From an uncultured Polaribacter sp. (lineage in GTDB: Bacteria > Bacteroidota > Bacteroidia > Flavobacteriales > Flavobacteriaceae), in contig CALSOT010000002.1 in NCBI GenBank assembly GCA_943788045.1, forward strand, positions 614,310-678,309: a DNA stretch of 64,000 nucleotides, read 5' to 3'. The notes under the pieces were generated by a model. It was not told the origin of the DNA. It worked only from the letters and a program-made list of their open reading frames with translations, and searched no databases. Of this stretch, positions 8,718 to 17,562 are shown in pieces (within the stretch, counting starts at the first letter, position 1; the number at the start of each line of letters is the position of its first letter). The translations under genes and the position numbers were made by a program.

Positions 8718-10112
8718 TTATTTACCAATACAGAAATTACCAAAAATATGACCCAAAATATCTTTATCAACATCATACTCACCAGTAATGTTCCCCAAAT
8801 GACGCAAACATTCTCTAATATCGATAGAAAATAAATCTGTACCAATTTCTAAGTCAATACCCTGCTGAACAGAAGAAATTGCTGTTAAAGCATTATTTAA
8901 AGCTTCAAAATGTCGTGAATTGGTAACAATTGTTTCGTTATTACTCAAAGCTCCAATATTTACCAAAGAAGTTAATTCAGTTTTTAAAGCTTCAATTCCT
9001 GTTTTATTTTTGGCAGATAGTAAAATCAAATTATCAATTTCAGACTCTAAAATAGAGGTGTCATGGCAAGATAACGTATCAACTTTGTTCGCTATTACTA
9101 ATAAGCGTTTGTTAGGGAAACGCTCTTTAATTATCTCTATCTCCCGTAAAAATTCTGTACTAGAATGAATAAATTTATTGGCATCAATTAAGAAAATAAT
9201 TAGCTGTGCATTATCAGCTTTTTCGTAAGATTTTTTAATTCCAATACTTTCTATAATGTCTTCCGTTTCTCTGATTCCTGCGGTATCTATAAATCGAAAT
9301 GCGACACCGTTAATAATAATTTCATCTTCGATAGCATCTCTAGTTGTGCCTGCAATATCAGATACAATTGCTTTTTCTTCATTTAAAAGCGTATTTAATA
9401 AAGTAGATTTTCCAACATTTGGTTCACCAATAATTGCCACAGGAATTCCATATTTCATGGCATTTCCAAAAGAAAAAGAATCAATCAAACGTTTTAATAC
9501 AAAGGTTATTTTTGCTACTAATTCTTTAAATTTTGTTCTGTCTGCAAACTCAACATCTTCTCCCGAAAAATCTAATTCCAATTCAATTAAAGCAGCAAAA
9601 TCTAATAACTGAACACGTAACTCTTTCAATTCATTTGTAATTCCACCGCGCATTTGCTGAATTGCCATTTGGTGACTTGCAGCAGAGTTTGAAGCAATAA
9701 CATCGGCAACAGCTTCTGCCTGGCTCAAATCCATTTTACCATTTAAAAACGCTCGCATGGTAAACTCACCATTATCAGCCATTCTACATCCATTTTGTAA
9801 AAATAACTGAATAATTTCTTGCTGAATAAAACTTGAACCATGACAAGAAATTTCAATAACATTTTCGCCGGTATAAGAATTAGGGTTCTTAAAAACGGAC
9901 ACTAAAACTTCATCTAAAACTATATCGTTTTGTATAATATGTCCTAAATGAATGGTATGAGTTTTCTGGTTTTTTATTGATTTTCCTTTTTTAACAGATC
10001 TAAAAAAAGCATCAACAATATCAATAGAATTTTCACCAGAAAGTCTAATCACAGAAATGGCTCCAACACCTGCGGGAGTTGCTAAAGCAATAATAGTATC
10101 GTTTTTAATCAT
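8718..10112 (-). CDS. mnmE: tRNA uridine-5-carboxymethylaminomethyl modification GTPase MnmE
   Basis: MnmE, with MnmG, installs the (carboxymethyl)aminomethyl group on U34 of certain tRNAs. The protein starts with the folate-binding domain (TIIALATPAGVGAISVIRLSG), followed by a helical domain holding an inserted G domain with P-loop GEPNVGKS (229-236), DIAGTTRD (252-259) and DTAG, and ends with the invariant CIGK whose cysteine is needed for catalysis. I chose the ATG at 10112 (464 residues), not the GTG five codons upstream, because family members begin MxxxDTIxALAT. A TATATTTG promoter box ends only four bases before this ATG, so the mRNA may be nearly leaderless. Confidence 0.95.
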   Translation of the reverse strand: MIKNDTIIALATPAGVGAISVIRLSGENSIDIVDAFFRSVKKGKSIKNQKTHTIHLGHIIQNDIVLDEVLVSVFKNPNSYTGENVIEISCHGSSFIQQEIIQLFLQNGCRMADNGEFTMRAFLNGKMDLSQAEAVADVIASNSAASHQMAIQQMRGGITNELKELRVQLLDFAALIELELDFSGEDVEFADRTKFKELVAKITFVLKRLIDSFSFGNAMKYGIPVAIIGEPNVGKSTLLNTLLNEEKAIVSDIAGTTRDAIEDEIIINGVAFRFIDTAGIRETEDIIESIGIKKSYEKADNAQLIIFLIDANKFIHSSTEFLREIEIIKERFPNKRLLVIANKVDTLSCHDTSILESEIDNLILLSAKNKTGIEALKTELTSLVNIGALSNNETIVTNSRHFEALNNALTAISSVQQGIDLEIGTDLFSIDIRECLRHLGNITGEYDVDKDILGHIFGNFCIGK

Positions 10113-10116
10113 ATTG

Positions 10117-10124
10117 CAAATATA
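10117..10124 (-). promoter_or_regulatory. Bacteroidota -7 promoter box of mnmE
   Basis: TATATTTG on the minus strand matches the Bacteroidota consensus TAnnTTTG exactly. The -33 region is weak (TTT). Transcription would start at or within a few bases of the mnmE ATG. Confidence 0.5.
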
Positions 10125-10438
10125 CACAGCTTAATTAATTCGAAATACCATTTTTATCTTAAAGTTATGAGATGATTTACTATAAAAACTTACGTGAATT
10201 ATATTTTTTTATCAAATCAACATTTTGATTATCATGTAAATACGAAATAAAAACCGAAACTAGAACCACAACGTTAGATAAGCGGTTATTAGTAGTTAAA
10301 ATATAAATCAATTATTAGATTTCCTGAATGGGAAAGGAGGTTTTATTATTGCTTTAATTTTGTGGTTAAAAAGGAAAGATACAGTCTTTGTAAGGGATGT
10401 TTGCGGAAAAGCAGTCTTTAACTTTAGAATATTAATGT
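10125..10438. other. Intergenic region between the DUF4268 gene and mnmE
   Basis: No intact gene seen on either strand. It includes a direct repeat of CAGTCTTT (near 10382 and 10411) and short CGGTT/AACCG complements near 10250-10290. Broken reading frames on the minus strand may be relics, but I cannot assign them. Confidence 0.3.
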
Positions 10439-10870
10439 TTATATATCTTTTATAAAATCTTCATATTCGAAGAAAAAAGTTTCAAATTTCGGCATTGTTT
10501 CCATATAAAATTCAAAACAATCTCTCCAAGTATTTTTATTATAAACACTAAACTTTCCTTCAAAAGGAACATAAATTCTATGAATTTTTTTTCCACTTTC
10601 TAATTCATAATCCTCATTAAAAATAATTCTAGGAAGCTCATTTTCTAACAACGATTTTAAAGATATCATTTTATCAAAATAGAGAAGATTTATTAATTCT
10701 TCAGGATTTTCAATATCCAAACAAACCATTGCTTTTTTTCTGTCCGCCACAAACTTAAATGAGAATCCTTTTATTTTTGTATTGTATAACAGCCATTTCT
10801 TTGGAAAAGATTTTCCAAAGCTGGTCCAAAATTCTTTGCGTAATTTTGCAGATTCTTCTTTAGAGAACAT
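10439..10870 (-). CDS. DUF4268 domain-containing protein
   Basis: The 143-residue soluble protein starts MFSKEESAKLRKEFWTSFG and carries the conserved pattern of DUF4268 proteins (KKWLLYNTKIKGFSFKF, then AMVCLDIE). No signal peptide or membrane segment is present. The domain is found alone or fused to nuclease-like modules in other bacteria, but its function here is unknown. The gene lies 50 bases downstream of miaE on the same strand and may share its transcript. Confidence 0.75.
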   Translation of the reverse strand: MFSKEESAKLRKEFWTSFGKSFPKKWLLYNTKIKGFSFKFVADRKKAMVCLDIENPEELINLLYFDKMISLKSLLENELPRIIFNEDYELESGKKIHRIYVPFEGKFSVYNKNTWRDCFEFYMETMPKFETFFFEYEDFIKDI

Positions 10871-10920
10871 ATTCTATTATTGATTTCAAGGCTGTATTGT
10901 TTTCTCTTTTAGATATATAA

Positions 10921-11502
10921 TTACCCATGAATTTTGGCAACATTTCCACGTTCACGCATCAATTGTGCTTCAAAAGCCAACAAAGCATTCCATTTTTTAT
11001 CTACAATTTCTTTGTCTTGGTATTCTCTAGCAAACTTTAAAAAAGTAGTATAATGTCCCGCTTCAGAGATCATTAAATTATTATAAAACTTACGCAACTC
11101 TTCATCTTCCATGTTTTCAGAAAATATTTTAAAACGTTCACAACTTCTCGCTTCAATTAAGGCTGCGACCAGTAAACGCTGTACTAAGGCATTTGTTCTG
11201 TCTTTTGTTTTATTGAAGAATTTTTGTAATTTAATTGCGTAGTCATTCTTTTGCTCTCGTCCTAAAACCATTCCACGTTTTACCATTAATAAATGAACCA
11301 TTTTAAAATGTTGCATTTCTTCAATAGCAATATTGCTCATCTCCTTTACAAGTTCTGTTTCTTCAGAATAATTAATAATTATTGAAACAGCATTAGAGGC
11401 TGCTTTTTGCTCTAAAAAAGCGTGATCTGTAAGTATCTGTTGTAAGTTGTCTTTGGCAATATCTGCCCAAGAAGTTTCTGTTTCAAATTGTAATCCTAAC
11501 AT
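10921..11502 (-). CDS. miaE: tRNA-(ms2io6A)-hydroxylase family protein
   Basis: The 193-residue protein is a ferritin-like helical bundle. Diiron ligands fit EEMQHFK, EARSCERF and EAGHYTTF (E-x2-H type motifs). MiaE hydroxylates the isopentenyl group of 2-methylthio-N6-isopentenyladenosine at position 37 of tRNAs. Length and motif order match MiaE homologues. It starts MLGLQFETETSW, and no better start lies upstream. Its neighbour mnmE also modifies the anticodon loop, though not as an obvious operon. The family is clear; the exact reaction in this organism is inferred. Confidence 0.85.
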   Translation of the reverse strand: MLGLQFETETSWADIAKDNLQQILTDHAFLEQKAASNAVSIIINYSEETELVKEMSNIAIEEMQHFKMVHLLMVKRGMVLGREQKNDYAIKLQKFFNKTKDRTNALVQRLLVAALIEARSCERFKIFSENMEDEELRKFYNNLMISEAGHYTTFLKFAREYQDKEIVDKKWNALLAFEAQLMRERGNVAKIHG

Positions 11503-11555
11503 ACTAATTAGATTTGTTTCTGTAATTTCATACTAAAATATGCAATTGCAATAAT

Positions 11556-11957
11556 TTATTTTAAACTAGATAAACGTTCAAGACTGATTATTAAAACTCC
11601 ATTTTGATTCAATATGGTATTACTTATTGCTTTCGAAAAACAAAATTAATTCATCTGTAAAAAATGCTCTAATTTTTTCTTCATTTTTTCCAGCTAAATA
11701 AAATCACTTTCTAAAATCAAGGTTTGCATTAATATTAATATCATTGTAACCTGCAAATCTCAAATGTATTCAAAAATATCTTCTCTATCGTTTTTAAATC
11801 CGTTTTCTTTTTGTCAGATTTTATGACAAAATGAAAACCCAATAATTCAGTATCAAACATGTTTACAAATGTATTGTTTCAAATATTTGAATTTAAGTTT
11901 GGAGAAAATGCAACATCAATTAAATTTCTATAACTTTTAAATATTGATTTAATTTTT
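11556..11957 (-). pseudogene. Decayed gene of an uncharacterised family
   Basis: On the minus strand, protein-like segments run in order but are broken. First comes SYRNLIDVAFSPNLNSNI, then a stop, then MFDTELLGFHFVIKSDKKK to IEKIFLNTFE. The frame shifts near 11762 to RFAGYNDININANLDFRK; a TGA follows near 11704, then YLAGKNEEKIRAFFTDEL and FFESNK, and after a stop and shift near 11620 the segment GVLIISLERLSSLK. At least two premature stops and two frameshifts make it non-functional. The composition and order look like one former protein of about 130 residues or more; I cannot name its family with confidence. Confidence 0.55.
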
Positions 11958-12067
11958 TTGTTAAAAGAGAAAAATTAAGAAGACTATAAGAAATAAAAAA
12001 ACAATGTTTTTATTTTTATGATGCTTAAACATCCTTAAATTTACTTTTTTAACTCAATATTTAATAT

Positions 12068-13879
12068 ATGTTAGAATTAGCAGGAATAATTATTTTAGGA
12101 ATATTGGCACAATGGTTTGCATGGAAATTCAAAATACCAGCAATTCTACCTCTTATTTTAATAGGATTATTAGTTGGGCCAATTGCTGCTGAATTTTTAA
12201 GCAAAGATGGTACAAAATGGATAGAACCAATTTGGAATGGTAAGAATGGACTTTTTCCTGGTGATGGTTTGTATTATTTCGTTTCTCTTGCTATTAGTAT
12301 TGTTCTTTTTGAAGGTGGTTTAACATTAAAAAGGAGTGAAATAAAAACTGTGGGTCCGGTTATTACAAAGTTAATAACACTGGGCTCTGCCATTACTTTC
12401 TTTGGTGCAGGAATTGTTGCTCATTACATATTTAATTTAAACTTAGATCTTTCTTTTCTATTTTCAGGATTAATTATTGTTACTGGACCAACTGTAATTA
12501 CTCCAATTTTAAGAAATATTCCACTGAAAAAAGATGTTTCAACTGTTTTAAAGTGGGAGGGAATATTAATAGATCCTATTGGGGCATTAGTAGCTGTACT
12601 AGTTTTCGAATTTATTAGCGTTGGTGGCGGAAGTGGTTTTACTAAAGTGGCTTTGATGGAATTTGGTAAAATACTATTATTTGGTACAACTTTCGGTTTT
12701 ACATTTGCACATGCATTGGCCTTTTTTATCAATAAAAAATTAATTCCTCATTATTTATTAAACGTAGTTTCTTTATCTGCCGTTTTATTAGTTTTTGTGC
12801 TATCCGAAATATTTGCGCATGAATCAGGCTTATTGGCAGTAGTAGTAATGGGAATGGTTTTAGGAAATAGTAAATTAGAAAATCTAAAAGAGCTTCTATA
12901 TTTTAAAGAATCTCTAAGTATTCTATTGATTTCCATGCTTTTTATTTTATTATCAGCAAATATAAATATTGAGGATTTAATGCTGTTGTATACATGGAAA
13001 ACGGCATCACTTTTTGCAATAGTAGTATTTGTAATTAGACCAATAGCAGTTTTTGCAAGTACACGAAATTCAAAGTTAAAAGTAAACGAAAAGTTGTTCA
13101 TTAGTTGGGTTGGGCCTCGTGGTATTGTAGCTGCAGGGATTGCTTCATTATTCGGAAGTAAGCTAATGAAACAAGGAGTAGAAGGAGCAGAGTATATTAC
13201 ACCGTTGGTTTTTATGATTGTTTTAGGAACTGTACTATTCAATGCAACAACTGCAAGATTATTTGCGAAAATGGTTGGAGTTTTTCTAAAAAGCTCTAAT
13301 GCAATTTTAATTATTGGAGCTTCGAGTCCTGCTCGATTAATTGCCAAATATTTAAAAGAGAATGGTAAAAGAGTTATTTTGATTGATGCAAATAATGATT
13401 ATGTTGATAAAGCGGTTAAATCGGATTTAGATGCCTTTAGAATTGATATATATAACGAAGACTTATCTGATAACATCGAATTAAATGATGTTGGTTATTT
13501 ATTAGCAATGACGAGTAGTGAAGCAGTAAACCAATATGCACTAGATAATTTTTCAACATCTTTTGGGGAACATGGTTCATATAGATTGTCAACTTCTGAT
13601 GAAATTATTAATACTAAAGAACCTTTAGACAAGGTCTTTACATATAAAGATGATTACATAAATTTAATTGAGGCTTATCGAGATAGCCCTAAAATTAATG
13701 AAGTAGTAATAGCATCAGAAGAGGATTACAAAACAATGATTTCTAAAACGTTTGATCTAGTAAAGTCGGTGCCTTTATTTGTTAAAAAGGATGATAAATT
13801 ATTCTTATTACCAGAATTTGATAAATTTGAAGGCAGTAAAGACAATTGCTCGTTAATCTATTTGGGTGAAAACGTCTAG
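12068..13879 (+). CDS. Cation:proton antiporter (CPA1/NhaP-like) with a Rossmann-type C-terminal domain
   Basis: The 603-residue protein has about 12 membrane segments up to residue 410 (Na+/H+ exchanger domain, including a conserved GPTVITPILR loop and WVGPRGIVAAGIAS). A cytoplasmic nucleotide-binding-like domain follows (ILIIGASSPARLIAKYL, then VILIDAN), as in TrkA-N/RCK regulatory domains. It should exchange Na+ or K+ for H+ across the inner membrane, controlling pH and salt, useful in seawater. Ion specificity cannot be read from sequence. It is transcribed away from the decayed gene and converges with the MutS homologue, with only 7 bases between stops. Confidence 0.88.
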   Translation: MLELAGIIILGILAQWFAWKFKIPAILPLILIGLLVGPIAAEFLSKDGTKWIEPIWNGKNGLFPGDGLYYFVSLAISIVLFEGGLTLKRSEIKTVGPVITKLITLGSAITFFGAGIVAHYIFNLNLDLSFLFSGLIIVTGPTVITPILRNIPLKKDVSTVLKWEGILIDPIGALVAVLVFEFISVGGGSGFTKVALMEFGKILLFGTTFGFTFAHALAFFINKKLIPHYLLNVVSLSAVLLVFVLSEIFAHESGLLAVVVMGMVLGNSKLENLKELLYFKESLSILLISMLFILLSANINIEDLMLLYTWKTASLFAIVVFVIRPIAVFASTRNSKLKVNEKLFISWVGPRGIVAAGIASLFGSKLMKQGVEGAEYITPLVFMIVLGTVLFNATTARLFAKMVGVFLKSSNAILIIGASSPARLIAKYLKENGKRVILIDANNDYVDKAVKSDLDAFRIDIYNEDLSDNIELNDVGYLLAMTSSEAVNQYALDNFSTSFGEHGSYRLSTSDEIINTKEPLDKVFTYKDDYINLIEAYRDSPKINEVVIASEEDYKTMISKTFDLVKSVPLFVKKDDKLFLLPEFDKFEGSKDNCSLIYLGENV

Positions 13880-13886
13880 CGTTAAT

Positions 13887-15536
13887 TCAGGCAAAATAAG
13901 TAGACTCTATTTGTTTTGCTTCTTTAATTATTTCTGAAGGATATTTATACAAGTCTAGAATTTTAATGGCATTTCGAGTCTCAAGTTTTCCTGGTTTTAT
14001 TTTGTGATCGAAAAAAAGATTATTGTCTTCAATTGTTTCACTAAAGTGATATAAATCGTAGTTTTCTTTTACCAGTAGCTCTGTTAATTCAATATCATGT
14101 GTAGAAACTAAAACGGTATGATTTTTCTTGTTTAAATAGGATAAAATAGCTTTTCCACCAGAAATTCTTTCAATAGTATTTGTGCCTTTAAAAATTTCAT
14201 CTAAAACAAATAAACAAGGGTTCGTGTTTTTAGAAGCTTCAATTAACTCCTTTATTGTAAGCACTTCTTGTAAATAATAACTGGTGTTATCTAGTAAATC
14301 GTCTGTAATTCTAATAGAAGAATGTATTTTGTAAAAAGGAGCATTATATGTATCAGCAAAACAAAGATGTAGTGTTTGTGCTAAAATACTATTAATGGCA
14401 ATGGTTCTTATAAAAGTGGTTTTTCCTGACATATTAGATCCCGTTAAAAGCATACTTTTATTAAAAAGGTGTGTATCGTTCGTAATACAATTCTCAATTA
14501 ATGGGTGATAAATTTTGCTTACTTTTAACTCATTATTATCATTAAAATTAGGTGTACAAATCTTTAAGTTTCCAGATTTTAAAGAAGCTGTAGAAATTGC
14601 AGTATCAATTTTTCCTAGAAAAAGAAACATATTCTCTATACTTTTTCGCTCTTTAGTGATAGCGCCTAAAAAGCTATAAAAAACCAAATACTCGACATTA
14701 AATAGTACTTTAATCATTTCTGCGACAAACCAAAAAAAGAATAAAAACTCGTCATTGATATTTTTTTCAAAAGCGATGAACTCTGTTTTAAATTTGATAG
14801 ATTTCATACTATTTACAAAAGAAACATCTTTAAAATGAGCAACTATTTCCCGGTTTTTAGCTAATTTTTGACTCACTTTTAAAGCCCTTGATAATTGAGT
14901 TACACCATTTAAATAATAAACAACATTATGTTTGTTTTTATAGTGTAAAAATAAATTTACAGAAAAAACAGGAATTAATAAAAGACTAACTATTGGATAG
15001 AAAAATAACAGTATAATAGAAGAAATTGCGGTAATTGTTAAACCTCTAATAAGCCACAAATATTTTGGTTTTTCTAATTGTTTATCGTTGATTAATTCTT
15101 CTAAATAATAAGAGTTATTGTTGTTCAGTTTAGAAAGTTCTAACTGACAAGAAATGCTTAAATCTTTATTCTTTTGAAATAAACTAGTTAATTTATCAAA
15201 CTTTTTGAGTTCTTTAATAGAACCAATTGTTCTTAATTTAAAGTATAAATATTGTTGCCCTATTTTAGAAGAAGTCCTATCAACAAACTTAAAAATTTCA
15301 TCAATATCAAAATCAACTTTACTTTTTTCTGATAAAATATGATGTGCTTTCTCTTTGTGTTTATTGTTATTAAAATACTTAGAAATCACAAAAAAATTAT
15401 AATAATCGTTTCTATTAGGAGATCCCCAGTTTTTGTAAAGAGAAGCTCTAAATTTATCTAAGCGTTTCTTTTTACGGAAATTACTAATTAAAAAACCTAA
15501 AATAAAAACAAATGAAATGCCTAAAAAATAATTCAT
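13887..15536 (-). CDS. MutS-family ATPase with membrane segments (no mismatch-recognition domain)
   Basis: The 549-residue protein has the MutS ATPase domain at its C-terminus: Walker A GSNMSGKTT (366-374), Walker B CLFVLDE (441-447), and the STHD switch near 478-481. The MutS core begins at FVDRTSSKIGQQYLYF (84-99). The N-terminal mismatch-binding and connector domains (with the Phe-x-Glu motif) are absent. Instead there is an N-terminal hydrophobic segment (about 2-19, followed by RKKKR) and a hydrophobic hairpin (about 161-198) in the lever region. It is therefore probably an inner-membrane protein, not the mismatch repair MutS. Such proteins are usually annotated as MutS-like in Bacteroidota; function is unknown. 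The dnaX gene lies 17 bases upstream. Confidence 0.85.
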   Translation of the reverse strand: MNYFLGISFVFILGFLISNFRKKKRLDKFRASLYKNWGSPNRNDYYNFFVISKYFNNNKHKEKAHHILSEKSKVDFDIDEIFKFVDRTSSKIGQQYLYFKLRTIGSIKELKKFDKLTSLFQKNKDLSISCQLELSKLNNNNSYYLEELINDKQLEKPKYLWLIRGLTITAISSIILLFFYPIVSLLLIPVFSVNLFLHYKNKHNVVYYLNGVTQLSRALKVSQKLAKNREIVAHFKDVSFVNSMKSIKFKTEFIAFEKNINDEFLFFFWFVAEMIKVLFNVEYLVFYSFLGAITKERKSIENMFLFLGKIDTAISTASLKSGNLKICTPNFNDNNELKVSKIYHPLIENCITNDTHLFNKSMLLTGSNMSGKTTFIRTIAINSILAQTLHLCFADTYNAPFYKIHSSIRITDDLLDNTSYYLQEVLTIKELIEASKNTNPCLFVLDEIFKGTNTIERISGGKAILSYLNKKNHTVLVSTHDIELTELLVKENYDLYHFSETIEDNNLFFDHKIKPGKLETRNAIKILDLYKYPSEIIKEAKQIESTYFA

Positions 15537-15553
15537 AATTAGTAAATATAAGA

Positions 15554-17242
15554 TTACATATCAAGCTCAAAAGCGTTTCGTAATTTTGCTAAAAGAGGAT
15601 TTATTTCTTTCATCTTATTGTATTTTTCTATTGGAGTATAAGCAAACTTTTTCTCTACCGTTTCATTTAAAACAACAAGAATTTTAATTCCGTAATTATT
15701 TAGTTTTTCTCTTAAGAAGTTAATTAGTTTTGGTCTTCCTTTTCTAAATTGATCTTCCATCAACTTATTAGGCACTGTAAAACTGATTTCAAAGTCTTGA
15801 CCGAGTTTTGGTATATCTGTTCCTAGGATAGAAGCCATACTCCGCTCTCCTTTTGAAATTAATGATGTCACATACTCCTTCCAAAATTTTTGTAAAATTT
15901 CTTCTGTAAATATGTCTTTTGGATGATTATCAAAATTTTCTTCCTCAGCTACTTTTTTTTCAACTTTTTTCTCATGAATACTTTTTAGTGTTAAAGAGGA
16001 ACTTCTTCTTTGTGCAGATTTTAAAACAGGAGTTTTAAGCTTTTGCTCTAAACCCTTTACCTCTTTAGGCTTCACAATAGCAGTCTTTTCTTGACTTAGA
16101 TTCGCAATTTCTTTGACAGCAGGAGAAAGCGATTGAAAAAATGTAGCAGGAATTATGTAGTTAGCAGATTTTTTTTTTTCTCCATCAAAAGTGATAGAGG
16201 CAATCTGCATAATGGTTAATTCTACGAGCAATCGTTGATTTTTACTGGCTCTGTAATTTAGATCGCAATCGTTTGCTTTATTAATGGCTTGCATTAAAAA
16301 AGGAATACTTGCTTTTGCGCCTTGCTCTAAATATTTCTTTTTAGCAGCATCTCCAACCTCTAATAATTCTAACGTTACTTTGTCTTTGGCAACTAATAAA
16401 TCTCTAAAATGACTTGCTAATCCGTTTATAAAATTATGCCCTTCAAAACCTTTCGCTAAAACTAAATTAAATGCATTTAATACTTGCGGTATTTTATTAG
16501 AGAGCATTAAATCAGTCATGTTAAAAAACGTTTCATAGTCTAATACATTCAAGTTTTCGGCTACAGCTTCTCGTGTTAATGTATTTCCAGAAAAACTAAT
16601 AACCCTATCAAAGATAGACAGCGCATCACGCATTGCCCCATCCGCTTTTTGGGCGATAATATGCAGAGCATCATCATCCGCTGTAATGTTTTCCTTTTCA
16701 CAAATTACTTTCAAATAATTTTTAGCATCTAAAACACCAATTCTTTTAAAATCGAAAATTTGACAACGCGATAAAATTGTCGGAATAATTTTATGCTTTT
16801 CAGTAGTTGCTAAAATAAAAATAGCATGTGCAGGAGGTTCTTCTAGCGTTTTTAAAAAGGCATTAAAAGCTGATTGAGATAACATGTGCACCTCATCAAT
16901 GATATACACTTTGTATTTACCTGTTTGAGGTGGAATACGAACTTGATCTGTTAAACTTCTGATATCATCAACAGAATTATTTGAAGCAGCATCTAATTCA
17001 AAAATATTAAAAGCAAAATCTTCGTCTGAAGAAAGTTCTTTATCTTGCTGATTAATGTTTTTCGCTAATATTCTTGCACAAGATGTTTTACCAACCCCAC
17101 GTGGACCTGTAAACAACAACGCTTGCGCTAAATGGTTGTTTTTTATAGCTTTTTCTAAGGTGTTTGTAATGGATTGTTGCCCAATAACATCCGCAAAATT
17201 TTGAGGACGGTATTTACGTGCAGAAACTATAAAATGCTCCAT
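15554..17242 (-). CDS. dnaX: DNA polymerase III subunit gamma/tau
   Basis: The clamp-loader ATPase subunit is 562 residues long. It opens FIVSARKYRPQNFADVIGQ, with Walker A GPRGVGKT (46-53), Walker B IIDEVHML (114-121), sensor 1 near LATTEKHK and an SRC arginine finger (158-160). The zinc-binding cysteines present between Walker A and B in enterobacterial DnaX are missing here. Domain III ends near residue 350; a low-complexity linker and a tau-like C-terminal region follow. At residues 355-358 an A11 tract (coding strand) could allow slippage to make a gamma form (see findings). The product loads the beta clamp and links polymerase to helicase. Its ATG is at 17242. Confidence 0.95.
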   Translation of the reverse strand: MEHFIVSARKYRPQNFADVIGQQSITNTLEKAIKNNHLAQALLFTGPRGVGKTSCARILAKNINQQDKELSSDEDFAFNIFELDAASNNSVDDIRSLTDQVRIPPQTGKYKVYIIDEVHMLSQSAFNAFLKTLEEPPAHAIFILATTEKHKIIPTILSRCQIFDFKRIGVLDAKNYLKVICEKENITADDDALHIIAQKADGAMRDALSIFDRVISFSGNTLTREAVAENLNVLDYETFFNMTDLMLSNKIPQVLNAFNLVLAKGFEGHNFINGLASHFRDLLVAKDKVTLELLEVGDAAKKKYLEQGAKASIPFLMQAINKANDCDLNYRASKNQRLLVELTIMQIASITFDGEKKKSANYIIPATFFQSLSPAVKEIANLSQEKTAIVKPKEVKGLEQKLKTPVLKSAQRRSSSLTLKSIHEKKVEKKVAEEENFDNHPKDIFTEEILQKFWKEYVTSLISKGERSMASILGTDIPKLGQDFEISFTVPNKLMEDQFRKGRPKLINFLREKLNNYGIKILVVLNETVEKKFAYTPIEKYNKMKEINPLLAKLRNAFELDM

Positions 17243-17562
17243 TTATTATTTTATATTGTATACTATTAATTTCTGTTTTATCGCAGTAGGTAATTATAAG
17301 TAACCCTTCGACTGCACTTAAGGTGATACGCTTGTTTTAAATAACAAATCCATAAACAAAAGTAAGTATCTGCTTCTTTTTTTACAAGGTAGTTTGTTAA
17401 GAAAATACTAAAGTTGTAAACAACTTGTAAATAGTTGTATTTTGCAGAAACTATTACTTTAATAAACATTCGTTTATTAAATAAAAGTTCTTAAAATTGT
17501 ACTACAAAATAGTCATACTGTTTTTAGTGCCATTTGTTACAACAAAAACTAATTATCTATCA
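17243..17562. other. Divergent intergenic region between dnaX and msrA
   Basis: No gene supported; a 63-codon minus-strand frame here has no family signal. Near 17301-17325 there is CCCTTCGACTGCACTTAAGG, which resembles repetitive palindromic elements often seen between flavobacterial genes. A TATTTTG sequence at about 17439 is a near match to a Bacteroidota -7 box for msrA. Confidence 0.35.

Noticed and set aside
12751-13347. Open frame of 198 codons on the minus strand
   Set aside because: It lies wholly inside the antiporter gene and has no protein-family features; it is a shadow of the real frame.
17278-17469. 63-codon minus-strand frame between dnaX and msrA
   Set aside because: No recognisable domain, unusual composition, and it contains the repeat-like element.
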